A DNA stretch of 64,000 nucleotides from Strongylocentrotus droebachiensis (GCA_035222895.1 JAVYIG010002229.1:124001-188000); one strand, 5' to 3'. Positions 23,701 through 35,047 are shown, numbered from the stretch's first letter. Numbers and translations: made by a program. The notes: generated by a model from the letters alone, not told the origin.

Positions 23701-26700
23701 ATTTTAAACAAAAGTTGTGTACCTGCTAGTGCAACATCTTGAAAGTTTACTCTCCTGGTTGAAGAGTACATTCATCTGTTGTGTAATGTTTTTTAAACAA
23801 TATTTGGATATACAAGCCAAATTTTTGGGTGAAAAAGAACAAAGAACAAAATTAATTAGTGATTCAAAAACTTTAAATTTTTGCCAAATGGACTTTAAAA
23901 AAACATAGTAAGATAATTCCTCTCATCATCTACAAAATTCCATTTTGTTTTCACATAGCTTTTAATTTGTGTTATTTCTTAATAATCAACACCCACAGAC
24001 CTTTAAAACTGATTTTCATACTTCATCTCAGAGAAAAACATCAGTGACTTGACATACAACAGCTGCAAAAATAAAGACACTAATACAAGCTATCATTCCC
24101 TTAATTTAAGGAAGTTTGTCCAAAAAAGAAGAAGAAGCTATTTCTGTTACAACTTCCCCTCTTAATAACAAAAAAAAAAGGGGGAGGGGACAAAATTTGT
24201 ATTAAAGCATGCAACACTGTCCCCTCAAATAGCAATTAGACTGATATCTTTAAATTTCTACTGAACCCATTGCTTACATGAACAGGTTGGTGCCTGTGTA
24301 AAGGATATGGGAATGAGAGAATTCAGTAGCCAATGGGTTAAATTATCAAAGCCCTCATTTCCGTTGCAACATGTGTATTACCTCAGGCATAGATCCAAAG
24401 AAGTTGAAGGGTCTCTTTGGGCCTGGATCCAGCAGAGCGTATAGTGCAATGAAGGAATAGGTCCCAAATGGAGTCTTGTGTTGGTACATGAACGTTGTAT
24501 CTCCTCGTTCCTGTAGAACTGAATATTTCCTACAATGAGCGGGAGAGAAAAGATGAGTTAAATCAGTCATATGGTCTTTATTTCTTATCTAATCCATAAA
24601 TATGTACTACAGGTATTGACATACAATACACATAATAATTCTTCCTGAGGCCCTTTAAATATTATTACCTCAGCAATTGCCAGGATGTTAGCGCCGGCTG
24701 GGATTAGAACCCTCAACCCTTGGGTTGAGAGTCGATTGAATGAACCACTAAACCACAACACCTCCACAGCGTTAAGCACTTCCACATGCAGCTTAAAAGA
24801 AAATAATGGGATCAACAGCAAAAATTAACACTATCATGAAGAGAGTTTGAACATTGTTTTATCTGGAATGATTGGAGAGACCAAATTATCAAAACATGTT
24901 CTTTCATATATTGCAGCTTTGTCATTGTGTTAGAACTAGTTTCTTTTTCTTCCATTGTGAGACAAGTCATTCTACTTGTCTTTTAATTATGGAAATGTTT
25001 GTATAGTTTGGGGTTTTCTAAAAAAAGGTGTTTTCACTGATTGTTGTAATAATGCTGAGAACGAAGTTCTAACTTTTCATAGATACAACTTTCTGATAAG
25101 GGGGAGATATCTTATGAATATTCATAAAAGAAAACAAATTGTTACTGTTGGTGAATAACTGGACAAGCAGTCTGGAGTTCAGCAAATAAAACACCAGATG
25201 GTGTAAACATTTATAATTAGCAATATATATTTTGTTAATTCATTGATGATTGGTGTGAGAGGATGATCATTCAATCATATAGAATTGTCATGTTATGATA
25301 TCACATACTACATACATGCAAGCAGAGGTCAACGTACTCAACAAGGAATATTAAGATTGCAGCATAAAATCTTTGTCTCTAAATAACTTGAAAAGATAAA
25401 CTTGAAATGATGGCTGTTTACATTTATACTGTATAATCACCAATTGTTCACAGCAATACAATTGTTAACATTTTCACCTTTGCTCCTTGACTCATAATAT
25501 GCTGATACAACAAATATAAACCAAACCCAATTGTTATTATGATGTTACAAAACAAAGCAGTGTACTGCTACATATTAATGTAGGTACCGTACATGTATAT
25601 GTTTTATGTGCATTACAAAAAAACCTCTTAATAATATACCAATATCTTTACACATCAAATCTTAAAGCTAAGAAATGTGCACCAATTTCCAGAGTAATTT
25701 TCATTATGGCTCGGGGAAAACTTCTCCAACAAAGACACATATTCAACAACAAAAATCTCACGCCATTTTACAATTCTGCCTTCCCAGGTCTAACTTAATT
25801 TTCTCACATGATCAAATTTGCACTCTAATTACATTTCTCGCTTGCTCAGCATCAGTCATACAGCAAGGACTCTTTTGTAGTCACAAGATGAGGTTTGTGA
25901 AAAATTTCCAGTTTAATGGTGATTGATATATAATGGGTAAATTTGGTTTTAGTTATACCTGTAGCAAAAGAATTAAGGGTTATGAGCACTACAGATGTAT
26001 GCAAGCTGTTGCAATGGAAATTAAAACCAGGCAAGCATGAAATTCAATTCAGGCATATTCCAGTGCATCTGAAAGTAAATACAGAGATCCGATCTCGGTA
26101 CAGGTGACATTGGTAAATTGGCAACCCTTGTTTTAAAAAAAATTGTACAGTGGCTCTTCACCTATTAATTTTCATCTGGAAAATGCATGATTTTAATGCA
26201 CAATAATATGAAATACATAAATTACATGGATAAATAATAAATAATAATATTACTAATAAAATGGTGCTTATAAAGGGTTTTCCCCCGAAGTCTCCAAGTG
26301 CTTTACAAACAAAGTACAATGACAAATAGTTATATATTAAACAAAAAGTAATAAATAAACCTACAAATTACAATACATATGAAATATACATCAATGTGAA
26401 CAGAGTAAGTTAATCATCAAAAGCAATTTTGAATAAATGTGTCTTAAGACAAGTTATGAATTGGTTGACATTGATTGGCATATTCTTTTGAAAAAGAAGT
26501 ACATCCATTAGAACTCACCTATAGTAATTTGAATCATGTCTGGTGTGTGGAATGTCAAACGCATCTGAAAAGAATAATGAAGTTGTATTATAATTAAACA
26601 CATTCATAATAAATAAGCATAAAGGGATGAAAGGGAGCTATTTTTAGACAAATATATTTCTGGATCACCAAACATCTGTCGTTTAATTGCCATTTCTCCC

Positions 26701-29700
26701 AAGGCACATCCAACAATGAGTCAACAATGGGAGATCTAGCTAGTAGCTATTTGCTAAGGATACTAACAGAGTCCCTAATCCCCTTTCCAAGAAGTTAGCA
26801 TTTACAACTTTAATAGATACTACTAACATGAACTATTGACTGACTTGAGATTAAGATCCATGTATTAACATACAACAAGATGAAACCAGATATTATCATT
26901 CTGAATGTAAAGAGGGTCCTTTTCTTTTGGAGAGAAAGGGGGAAATTTAATGAGTAATTAATCAAAATATAAAATTATAGGTCTGTACACATATATTAAA
27001 TATGAAAAGCATATATGGTTTCCGACTCTTTTTTACATACCGTACATGATACCCTAAGAAAGAACTTAAACTACAGGTCAAGGGAATGTATACAATTTGC
27101 CTACTTTAAGGTTTTGTTTTTTTCCTCACTCATAGAACTTGACCTTTGCACATTAATGTAAATACAGATTTTAAAATTCTAATACCAACAACAGTATTTT
27201 ATTGCTTTTATAATATCCTACTGTTTGATCTACATCTTTATTGAAGTATTGTCTGGGGCTGTCCCTGACAATACTGAAGAAGAAGAAATGTAGATCAAAC
27301 AAAACAGATATTCTATATATACTTCTACATCACTGTTAGTAATCCAGTGATAGAACATAATCTAGGAACTCTTGAAATCAAGACAGTTTTTGATCTTGGT
27401 AATCATCATGAGAAATCAGTCAAGTCATGGACTCCTAATTTTCCAGAATTGATTTTAAAAAATATGAGTAGGCTGTATTACCATGGTTTCCCCTGACGTC
27501 CAACCAAACAGTTCTCTCCGGAATACGAGCATGCTTGATCGTGTTCTGGTACGTCTGCCACTCGATCTCAAACTGCGTTGACCCGATGTTGTCGTACGTC
27601 TTGGCATCGGTCAGATCCCCTGCAGAAAATGAGCAAGAATCCAGGCCAAGTGTAACTTGATCATCTTTGAACCAACAAGCTAATATAATTTAATTTCTTG
27701 ACAACCCAAACTTGCTCAAGGTTTGTTTTGACATGCATTCCATCCACAAAAATGCTATCGTACAAAACAGGTGAATCAAATGATTTATTACTGGGGGTTT
27801 GCCAAAGAAACATCAAAAACAGCAAAAAGTGAATAAGTATATGAAATAAAATTCAAGGAAAACAAACTTGGCAGCAAAGGAAATAGAAATACCAAAAGAT
27901 TATATCAATTAATGAAAGTTTAATGAATATTGGACAAGTTAGATTATAAGAGTTATGATACTTCCATTAGGTACATGTAGAAATTTTCAAATACACAGAC
28001 CTAAAAAAAAGCAAATTGGTCAAATTGGTCATTAGCTAGAGCTAGAGCTAGATAGAGCTAATGACATACAAAATGTAGCCCCCAGGTACTGTACATTGAA
28101 TGAATTTCATTCATTATCATAAGTATTGAGTATGGTCCATGAATAGTATCAAATGCAGTCATTAGTGAATGCCATGGCTCTTCCACAAGTTAATTATCAG
28201 TAATGAATTTCTGCTGACGTATGTAATGGTAGTTAAAAACCACTTTATCAAATCTATGCTCACATGATTCACATCATACACTGCAGAATGGTTTTATCAT
28301 TGTATCTCATTTAATGAAACTTCATTTGATATATGAGTCAGAAGATATGAAAATATACATGGTCTCCAAGTCCAATGTCAAATCCAATACAATTTTACTC
28401 ATTCCTCCCACTATACAATTTTGAAAGATTTATGTGTAATGATTAATCTTACAACAAATTACTAGAGCTACCAGTACTTCTATTTTTCATATATACCCTT
28501 TTCCAGACCTTTTTGATAGTCAATAATGAATTCATTGCAATCATTTCAACAACAAAAATATTTTTCTAAAGTAATCTTTATATGAATATGATAAATAATA
28601 TGGCATTATGGCACACACAGCAAATCAGTCCCTTGACTGCTAATATAATTTTTTGGAACAATATTCTTTTGTTCAAAATAAACCACTCTATTCTATTTAC
28701 TTATGACATATTTCTTTATTATATGTTATTGCATACATGAATAATAAACACATACAATATACCACAATTAGAAGAGGATAATGCTCTGCATTGTTTCATT
28801 ATAATCACAAGAGCATGTAATAAATCATGATGACCAAATTGTAATTATAATTATCATTGAATGGGTACGCACGTGGGACTATGCCATCATTAAGGCCATA
28901 ATTTCTCTTTGATCATTCCAAAGTACTCAATCCATCACCTGGAAATATTTTTTTCCTGATAGCAAGGATGTTAATTGTTCCTGTCCTCCAGGGAAACAGG
29001 ATGTCATGAGATCCACCACTCATGTCTATTGTCATAGTCATAGGTCAAATCCCATCCCATGTGACCCACCTGACAAAAAAAGTTTGTTGACCCCAGCTTG
29101 GTCAGGTGTCAACAAACTTTACCCAGTGAATGGGGCATTATAGTTGTGATGTATGACCCATTGTCGATAACCTCTATTACTCAGCTGTCATTCTATCTGT
29201 CATGTGAGCAAGATAAGGCATAGGTCGTTGTCAATGCTATTGTTCAAAGCTGTAGTATCTGACCCCTGTTCAGACTACCAGAATTAATTGTACGGTATAC
29301 ATGTAGCTATACATAAGTAATAACTTTTTTTTTTTCTGGTCGGAACATCATATAATAAATATTGTAGAGCAAAATGCATGTTTGAGCACTGTTTCAAACA
29401 AAAACTTGATGAAGAATCAGGATTCCACTCTAGTCTGAACGCCTTATCAAATGAAAATTGAATAGCTTGGCGGGGCTCATCATGAGTGCCCACTGTTAAT
29501 TGGCCACTCATCATGTCACTAATTGACCTCTTCAAAATAAGTACTTCATACAATAGGCGCATTTATACTGTCAAATACCTCATTTTGAAAAGTCCCGATG
29601 TTTCGCGCACCCGTTTACACTTGTGCGGAAACATCACCGACTGAAAAGCTCAGTGATGTTTTGGCGTGTTTTAGTTGGTAATGCGCATGCGCGGCACTCC

Positions 29701-32700
29701 GATGCAAAAACTTTTCTCTTTCTGTCTTTCCTTATGTTATTCTTTGTTTTTCCTTCTATCACCTTCTCTTATGTTATTCTTTATCACTTTCTCTTTCTGT
29801 GTTTCCTTATGTTATTCTTTGTTTCTTCCTTCTATCACACTCTATTTCTGTGTTTCCTTATGTTATTCTTTGTTTCTTCCTTCTGTATCACCTTCTCTTA
29901 TGTTATTCTTTGTTTTTTTATCATTCTATCACTTCCTCTTTCTGTCTTTCCTTATGTTATTCTTTGTTTCTTCCTTCTATCACTTTCTCTTTCTGTCTTT
30001 CCTTATGTTATTCTTTGTTTCTTCCTTCTATCACTTTCTCTTTAGTGTGTTTCCTTATGTTATTCTTTGTTTCTTCCTTCTATCATTTTCTCTTTCTGTG
30101 CTTCCTTATGTTATTCTTTGTTTCTTCCTTCTATCACTTTCTCTTGCTGTGTTTCCTTATGTTATTCTTTGTTTCTTCCTTCTGTATCACCTTCTCTTAT
30201 GTTATTCTTTGTTTTTTTATCATTCTATCACTTCCTCTTTCTGTGTTTCCTTATGTTATTCTTTGTTTCTTCCTTCTATCACCTTCTCTTATGTTATTCT
30301 TTGTTTACATCGTTCTATCATTTTCTTCAAGGACGGCAGCTAGCTCCGCTCCTAAAGTCAAGTGACCTAACATCGCGATGTTACAACTGCGAGCGTTCAT
30401 ACTTGCCAAACACGCCAAAACACGCCAAAAGATCACACTTCGTTTTGGAATGTTTCGGGCTTGGCATGTCTGCCGGTAAAGCGTAGTTGCCCTTGGTAAC
30501 ATCGCGGTCAGGCTCCGGTTTGGCATTTTTTGGCGTGTTTGGAACACAGTGTAAATGCCCCTAATGTTGTTCTCTATTCTGTATCCTCCTTTTGCTATTA
30601 GGGATTCTTTATACAACGTTTCTTTATACAAGTTTGGAATACATTTCCTGCAGTCTGAATGTAGGTTATATTTAAGTACTTGTGGAAATGTTATCAAAAC
30701 TGAAGGTGACATTCAACTCTTTTTTTTCCTCTTTCCTTTCACCCACCATAAGTTATCATAATCAAAATGTGATTTAATACATTCCGGTGTTTAGCTGGTA
30801 TAATTTCCATGAAATTTGATATTTATGACATTAGGGGCTCTATAAAGTCAAACACAATTATTCCTCTTCAATTTAGCAACATTGTATTTGTTTCTCCCTA
30901 TTCCTTATTTCAATCATAACTTGATGTTCTTGAAATATACATGTATCAAGCATGTACAGTACACACATGTATGTATTGCATTGTAATAAATAATTCATCT
31001 AATCCATGTTCATATGACAATTGAAGGTGTGACTCTTAGAAACTTGCCAAATGGCAGATTTGAATATATTCTGTAATTGTGCAATGATACATCTTGCTTT
31101 CACCTATGATAACAAAGACGATAAATTCCAGTGCTGTTTTTCCATGCACATATGGGCTTCCAAAGTCATTAAACAAACTTTTCTTTGCACTGAATACGTT
31201 TTTCTGTAAAAATTTACATTTTTTAATGTCCAGATAAAAAAAAGCAAATTGTTGCATATAGAGAAGCATATATTTAGAAAATACATTACATTGTACTAGT
31301 GTACATATACATTTAGTTTTTAATCTTTTCCCCACTCCTTCAGGAAATTAGAGAGCAAAATCAAAAGAGAGACCAGAGAAAGATACATTTTGTACGCATA
31401 AAGGAGAAGATAAAAAGGAGAGAAGGAAATTAAAGAATAGAAGATGGATAAAGGAAACACAATATTCAGAAAAAGAAAGGACACTTAAAAGTATTCTCTG
31501 AATTTCTCTGGGCCAATTACATGTATCGATTTCTTCAATATCTCTCAGTAAAATGTAGGAAGAGAGCATGTGTACACTATACAGTTTAAAACTGTACATG
31601 CCGATGCGCACACAGCAGATAAAGTATAGAGATGGTGCCTGCATAATGATAAATTAGACGTATGTTAAGGGTACTTGTAGGCTAAGAGTGGTCATTTGAA
31701 AATGATAACCGGTACAGTTGCAGAATGCCTTTGCATAGTTCCAATGTGCCAAGAAATAGAATTCATCAGGTTTCATTGATTTCAGTAGAAGAATAGCCAG
31801 ATACCAACTGGTAAATACTGAGTGATAAATGTATGTATTTACCAGTATATTATTATTATTATTTTGCATAAGGCCCAAAGTGCTTACAGTAATTGAAAAT
31901 TTAAATATGCAGCTTAGCGGATGAATTCTGCTTTCTGAAGTTTTCTATCATATACAGTATACACATTGTGTGTGTGGCAAAAGTCGACCATGGCAGACCA
32001 TCTGTTTGTTTCATTATTCTACAAAGGCAGGCAAAGAGTTAAAGTTTGACTTTTTACCTGTGACAACTACGACTTCAGGCTTGATGACATCAATGTTTTC
32101 CACACAGAATTGTTTGAAGTCCGTGGCTCTTTTAGGGTCTCTGAAGCGGGATATGTGAATGTCAGAGATCTGTTCAGGAAGACAGAATCAAAATAATAAG
32201 TAAAGGAGAAGTGCAGGTAATGTAAACACGAGTTCAAGCAGTTCAATGATAATGTGAACATGACTTCAAGCAGTTCAATGACAATGTGAACATGACTTCA
32301 AGCAGTTCAGTGACAATGTGAACATGAGTTTAAGCAGTTCAATGACAATGTGAACATGAGTTTAAGCAGTTCAATGACAATGTGAACATGAGTTTAAGCA
32401 GTTCAATGACAATGTGAAAATGACTTAATCGCTGACAGGGCCATAAAGAATAATTGTTATGGCATTGCACAGTCAATAGGTATGTTCATATTGAAATAGA
32501 ATGTTAGAGAATAGAAACCAATAATCATATTTTGTAATTACCCATACACTTACATTGTAAGAAGTAATATTTTGCACTTCAGGATTATTTCTTCCATTGA
32601 CCTCTGATTCTTATCAATATGTATTTACCTGCCCAAATATAGACTCCATTGGAATTGGTTAGTTTAGAATCTTGTGTATCAGAAATTGACAATACACACA

Positions 32701-33595
32701 AACATGAAGCTGCATCAAGAACAATAGATTTTGACCCCTGTATATTAATCTCTTTCATTATTCATAAACCATACCATCTTCTATTTAAACAAACTTTTTA
32801 GGGGGCCGCCCCTGTTACATCTTGAGTGTAAAATCTGTTTACATTATCAATACAATTATTTCCATGTCACCCGAGCCTGAGAGGGTAAAAGTGAAATTGG
32901 TCACCATATTCCTTTGTTGTCTAACTCCTGGTGAAACTGATTGGGATATCCTGGTGCAATACACTGGGAATCCCCCTTACACTTTTGAAAAAGATATAGT
33001 ATTCATAACGGAAATAGTCGGTGAATCTAGTAATCTTCTGTACAAGGGGCCTTGATCTAACACACTACATCATGTATCTCAGGAATAGAGTGTTTACCAC
33101 TGTAACCTTGTCTGAGTCTAGTTGAGATCGACGAAGAGGGGTATGTTAACTCTTTCTCTGCCACGGATCAAAATCCCACATTATTTGGGGTGTATTGTAC
33201 ATGCACATTGTACATGAAAGAAAAGTAGGCATGGGCCATTGGCAGTGGCACCCCTTTTTGTTCTACTGGTCGCAAGTGTGTAGTGGTTATTTTATCTGAC
33301 TGCTAAGAAAGCAAACATGCTTGTTAGTAAGCAACCGGAGGACCGACTGCTTTAGGTCCTCTCCGAGGGACCAAGTAAAGAGTTAACAAACAAAGGTATT
33401 AACACTTACATGTATAAACCACCAGAGGTTGTCTGCTGTAGCGCCTGGGTAAGGGGGACTGTCGCCGCGAGGGTGGGGCGGTCCATCGTACGGCACTGGA
33501 TCTGTGAAGTAGGAGATGACCATGGCGCTGACCAGTGCTGCTATCGTCACCAGCACGACCAGCACGATGGTACACATCCCCAGTAGTTTCGCCAT
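17009..33595 (-). CDS. TMEM62: Transmembrane protein 62 (TMEM62), complete, 14 exons, 649 aa
   Basis: TMEM62 is a poorly characterised membrane protein with a calcineurin-like metallophosphoesterase domain; its substrate is not established. Fourteen minus-strand exons join in frame to 649 residues (human protein about 643). An N-terminal hydrophobic anchor lies at about 7-30. Metal-ligand motifs follow: ISDIH (D65, H67), GDLTD (D101), GNHD (143-146), FGHYP (H237) and CGHLH (H264, H266). All expected ligands are present, so the enzyme is probably active. After a linker ([33 protein letters not shown]), the C-terminal third (about 425-640) is strongly hydrophobic with roughly six to seven possible membrane segments. 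Exon 14 has two NxT sequons (N564, N571) in a polar loop. Thirteen introns: twelve GT-AG and one GC-AG (after exon 9). Identification rests on the order of these blocks and length. Confidence 0.96.
17748..17790. repeat. Poly-C tract, about 40 bp
   Basis: Near-pure C run in TMEM62 intron 13. True length is uncertain from sequence alone. Confidence 0.9.
18051..18169 (-). CDS. TMEM62: TMEM62 exon 13
   Basis: This exon is 119 bases, phase 1 to 0, encoding [20 protein letters not shown] then the hydrophobic ICVLGAWIP and VTVID. Confidence 0.93.
18335..18462. repeat. Imperfect (ATT)n microsatellite
   Basis: AT-only trinucleotide repeats in TMEM62 intron 12. It opens a spurious Ile/Met-rich minus-strand reading frame. 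Confidence 0.9.
19041..19139 (-). CDS. TMEM62: TMEM62 exon 12
   Basis: This exon is 99 bases, phase 1 to 1, encoding [18 protein letters not shown] then [15 protein letters not shown]. Confidence 0.92.
19365..19449 (-). CDS. TMEM62: TMEM62 exon 11 (membrane segment)
   Basis: This exon is 85 bases, phase 0 to 1, encoding [19 protein letters not shown], a clear transmembrane span, then RTQVRKTAA. Confidence 0.92.
19833..19943 (-). CDS. TMEM62: TMEM62 exon 10
   Basis: This exon has 37 codons in phase 0, encoding [19 protein letters not shown] and [12 protein letters not shown], entering the membrane region. Confidence 0.92.
20346..20840. repeat. Tandem duplication with poly-G cores beside the TMEM62 exon 9 donor
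   Basis: The block ggaaagtttgaaaataagg, poly-G, catggaaagaaaagttaaaa starts at 20356 and again at 20596 (offset 240 bp), almost identical, so it is recent. A flanking element (ttctattaag, then gctcaaag-aacattctgag) is also repeated at offset about 258. The second copy ends about 18 bp from the GC donor of exon 9. Confidence 0.9.
20858..21017 (-). CDS. TMEM62: TMEM62 exon 9 (followed by a GC donor)
   Basis: This exon is 160 bases, phase 2 to 0, encoding [18 protein letters not shown] through [12 protein letters not shown]. The only frame-keeping donor is GAG|gcaagt, a standard GC-AG donor context. Confidence 0.92.
21170..21325. repeat. Long near-perfect palindrome, arms of about 60 bp
   Basis: The left arm (ttaaacatatttgtg, cttacaccc, agtaaataagat, cgatctgtattgaaaaa) has its reverse complement in the right arm ending gtgtaagccacaaatatgtttaa, with a spacer of about 25 bp. 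It lies in TMEM62 intron 8. Confidence 0.92.
22073..22228 (-). CDS. TMEM62: TMEM62 exon 8
   Basis: This exon is 156 bases, phase 2 to 2, encoding [28 protein letters not shown] and MMHSTHI. Confidence 0.95.
22330..22470 (-). mobile_element. LINE-like 3' end, minus orientation
   Basis: Aattcaagttcaagttttat followed by AT-rich sequence. On the minus strand it reads as an AT-rich 3'UTR ending aaaacttgaacttgaattt, like a LINE end with a short tandem tail. Weak evidence. Confidence 0.3.
22743..22865 (-). CDS. TMEM62: TMEM62 exon 7 (GHLH motif)
   Basis: This exon is 123 bases, phase 2 to 2, encoding [20 protein letters not shown] then [12 protein letters not shown]. The GHLH motif supplies the last metal ligands. 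The correct frame differs from the longest open frame in this exon. Confidence 0.95.
22935..23041. mobile_element. Foldback MITE, about 40-bp arms
   Basis: The left arm taatattgactgcct...gggcaaaatgacatatat has its near complement in the right arm atatatgacaagtcg...gccctgaattaggcagtcaatatta. TAATA-type target sequence lies on both sides. It sits in TMEM62 intron 6. Confidence 0.85.
23274..23407 (-). CDS. TMEM62: TMEM62 exon 6 (FGHYP histidine)
   Basis: This exon is 134 bases, phase 0 to 2, encoding [18 protein letters not shown] then [15 protein letters not shown]. The His of FGHYP is an expected metal ligand. Confidence 0.94.
23446..23696. mobile_element. MITE with TIRs around TTCACAAAGATCCT
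   Basis: The left end gggggctgattcacaaagat pairs with a right end reading, in reverse complement, gggggtgtttcacaaagatc. Both continue with similar but diverged sequence. About 250 bp, in TMEM62 intron 5. Confidence 0.8.
24382..24529 (-). CDS. TMEM62: TMEM62 exon 5
   Basis: This exon is 148 bases, phase 2 to 0, encoding [24 protein letters not shown] and [15 protein letters not shown]. Confidence 0.95.
24689..24772 (-). mobile_element. tRNA-like sequence, probably a SINE head
   Basis: On the minus strand an A-box-like gtttagtggttc (24742-24753) and B-box-like gttctaatcc (24701-24710) are correctly spaced. The ends do not form a 7-bp acceptor stem, so a functional tRNA is unlikely. In TMEM62 intron 4. 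Confidence 0.55.
26225..26330. repeat. Dispersed repeat fragment (aagtgctttac type)
   Basis: Taataatattactaataaaa followed by tggtgcttataaagggtttt and ctccaagtgctttacaaa. It resembles the repeat at 15515 and the tails near 17885 and 31850 only in its microsatellite-plus-gcgct/gtgct layout. Confidence 0.35.
26519..26564 (-). CDS. TMEM62: TMEM62 exon 4 (46-bp microexon-like)
   Basis: This exon is 46 bases, phase 1 to 2, encoding [15 protein letters not shown] and completing the GNHD motif. Acceptor tttcag, donor gtgagt. Confidence 0.93.
27222..27302. repeat. 80-bp imperfect hairpin in TMEM62 intron 3
   Basis: The outer stem gtttgatctacat/atgtagatcaaac is a perfect 13-bp match. An internal bulged region follows, then gtattgtc/gacaatac and a ggg-ctgt-ccc apex. 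The size is compatible with a small MITE or a microRNA-like precursor; nothing here decides between them. Confidence 0.75.
27482..27619 (-). CDS. TMEM62: TMEM62 exon 3 (GDLTD and GNH motifs)
   Basis: This exon is 138 bases, phase 1 to 1, encoding [20 protein letters not shown] through WLDVRGNH. It follows the largest intron of the gene (about 4.4 kb, 27620-32057). Confidence 0.96.
29556..30561. mobile_element. Non-autonomous DNA transposon (TA-flanked) carrying a minisatellite
   Basis: The left end ggcgcatttatactgt is the imperfect inverse of the right end acagtgtaaatgcccc (14 of 16). TA dinucleotides flank both ends (29554-29555 and 30562-30563). The inside has inverted ttggcgtgtt words and a 0.6-kb minisatellite. 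The termini resemble those of the MITE at 51889-52265. No transposase was found. In TMEM62 intron 2-3 region. Confidence 0.7.
29715..30310. repeat. Minisatellite, 51-bp unit (with shorter variants)
   Basis: The phrase ccttatgttattctttgttt recurs about a dozen times, mostly every 45-51 bp, interleaved with tctatcactttctctttctg. Because 51 is divisible by three and stop-poor, long reading frames appear in all three forward frames; none is a gene. Confidence 0.93.
31845..31890. repeat. (ATT)n tail of a dispersed repeat
   Basis: Tattattattattattttgc followed by ataaggcccaaagtgcttac. It looks like the end of a tailed retroelement in minus orientation; too little remains to classify. Confidence 0.35.
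32058..32169 (-). CDS. TMEM62: TMEM62 exon 2 (DxH motif)
   Basis: This exon is 112 bases, ends in phase 1, and encodes [18 protein letters not shown] and [16 protein letters not shown]. The DIH pair supplies the first metal ligands. Confidence 0.95.
32225..32425. repeat. Minisatellite, 32-bp unit, about 6 copies
   Basis: The unit caagcagttcaatgacaatg plus tgaacatgactt repeats with few changes (aactt/agttt, caa/taa variants). It begins about 55 bp upstream of the TMEM62 exon 2 acceptor, in intron 1. Confidence 0.93.
32795..32814. mobile_element. Possible hAT-type terminus
   Basis: The end ttagggggccgcccctg reads in reverse complement CAGGGGCGGC, the typical start of hAT-type TIRs. The partner end was not located, so this may be a relic. 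Confidence 0.35.
33286..33376 (-). mobile_element. SINE family A fragment (5'-truncated)
   Basis: The reverse complement of the family A body and tail: gaggacctaaag, gttgcttac-taacaagcatg, ctttcttagcagtcagataaaat. It lies only about 30 bp from the TMEM62 exon 1 donor. Confidence 0.75.
33410..33595 (-). CDS. TMEM62: TMEM62 exon 1 (start codon, signal anchor)
   Basis: This exon has 62 codons in phase 0, with donor gtaagt. It begins [20 protein letters not shown], a hydrophobic anchor, then a Pro-rich stretch, and ends NLWWFIH, which runs directly into ISDIH of exon 2 to form the first metal-binding strand. Confidence 0.93.
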
Positions 33596-33789
33596 TCTCC
33601 TGTTTGTTCAATGAAATGGAAGGGTTACAAGATTTAGCAGTGAAACTAGGATTGCTGTTGTTCCTAAACTATATGATTCCTACATCTGAGCTAAACTGTA
33701 ACTTGTGCAATTTTAATCTTACAATAACCTCAAGCCTTGTTACTATACTATCCTTTTTAGCCAGGATCGATTATAGTGTAGTTGCCCAA

Positions 33790-34165
33790 TTATATATTAT
33801 TGCTCTGCCAGGACCAAAGCATACAAGTACAGCTGCTATCCTCGTACCATTCAGCAATGGAATCGACTACCAGCCACCATCATCAAAGAGTCAACATCGG
33901 CCAAGTCCTTCAATACCAAAGTTTGGAGCTACATGCAGAATGACCACTCAGCCCAGCTGTACACAGGCGGGATAGAGCGTTGATGTGGCTCTACTTCATC
34001 TAAAAATTAGATGTCTGCAACCCACTCTATTTTTATGAGCACCTTATTATTTTTGATTTTTGAACTTTGCATCAGTTGTGATGATTGCTGACAGTTTGCG
34101 ATGCCACGGAAATCTGAATGTATATACCGATTGGTCCTGTCCAGTACCACCTTAGATGTAGATGT
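33790..34165 (+). mobile_element. LINE 3' end (reverse-transcriptase C-terminus remnant)
   Basis: One frame reads KAYKYSCYPRTIQQWNRLP and then SAKSFNTKVW, the ORF2 C-terminal block seen in many CR1/RTE-like LINEs (YxxSFFPRTI..WN.LP). It ends near a gatgtagatgtag short-repeat tail. 5'-truncated, on the opposite strand to TMEM62, just upstream of it. Confidence 0.65.
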
Positions 34166-35010
34166 AGTACAGTAGAACAAGGTCTACTAATTAGTAAAAT
34201 ACTTGAGTCATAAAACCTTGTGAGAAGTCTCAGCTATATTTCAAAATAATATTTTTTTATTATTTAATTTTAACTTAATATTCATTATTCATTCAATATT
34301 TCATTCTTTACTCATTTAAACTGTGTCAACATGGTTATCGTTGTTAATTTATAATGACAAATTTGCAATGCAATTTGTCATTGTAAAATTTTGTATCTTT
34401 AATTAAAAAGAAGTATACAGTACTCACCCCACGTCTAACACTCAGTATTACAGCAGTTACAATAATAAATCTCCTCGGATTTACTTGTGTGGCATGAGCA
34501 GAATAAAAGCAGGCAAAGGCAAATCATTAAAGTGTCAATATTACATTAAAAAAACACCGGTATTACAGAACATACATGTATTCCGTACGTCATACTCCTG
34601 GCCTGGCTAAGTAGATTCTCCTGCGCTGAGCTGCGCTTCCCCGGTACATGCCCGTTGTCCGTACGCTGAAATTTAATGAACGTATTCATGTATTACGAAA
34701 TACAACAAAGAGCGAGTTGGGGGGGGGGGGGGGGGGGGGGTCGCCAGTCGATCGTCCTGTACAATGCGGTGCGCAATGTGCTCGTCAGAAGAACCAGTAC
34801 GGGTTCGTGAAAATGTAAACAAATGAGAGCACAGCTGATCGACAATGCAATTTGACACAGTGACGTGTTGTCTTTGTTTCGTATACTACTGTAGCATCAG
34901 GCCTGTTTAGTCATGACTTTTTGTTCCTGCTTTCACAAAAAGGAAATGGTTATGGATATATAATCGATGTACACACGTGATGTACAAAGAACATAGAAGG
35001 CCGAGAGAAA

Positions 35011-35047
<37 letters not shown>

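Noticed and set aside
29623-30486. Several forward frames of 139-222 codons rich in Phe, Leu, Ser and Tyr
   Set aside because: They are produced by the 51-bp minisatellite, whose length is a multiple of three; all three frames are open at once and none has a domain.
33535-33975. 146-codon plus-strand frame overlapping TMEM62 exon 1
   Set aside because: The first part is antisense to TMEM62 and the last part runs through the LINE remnant in another frame.
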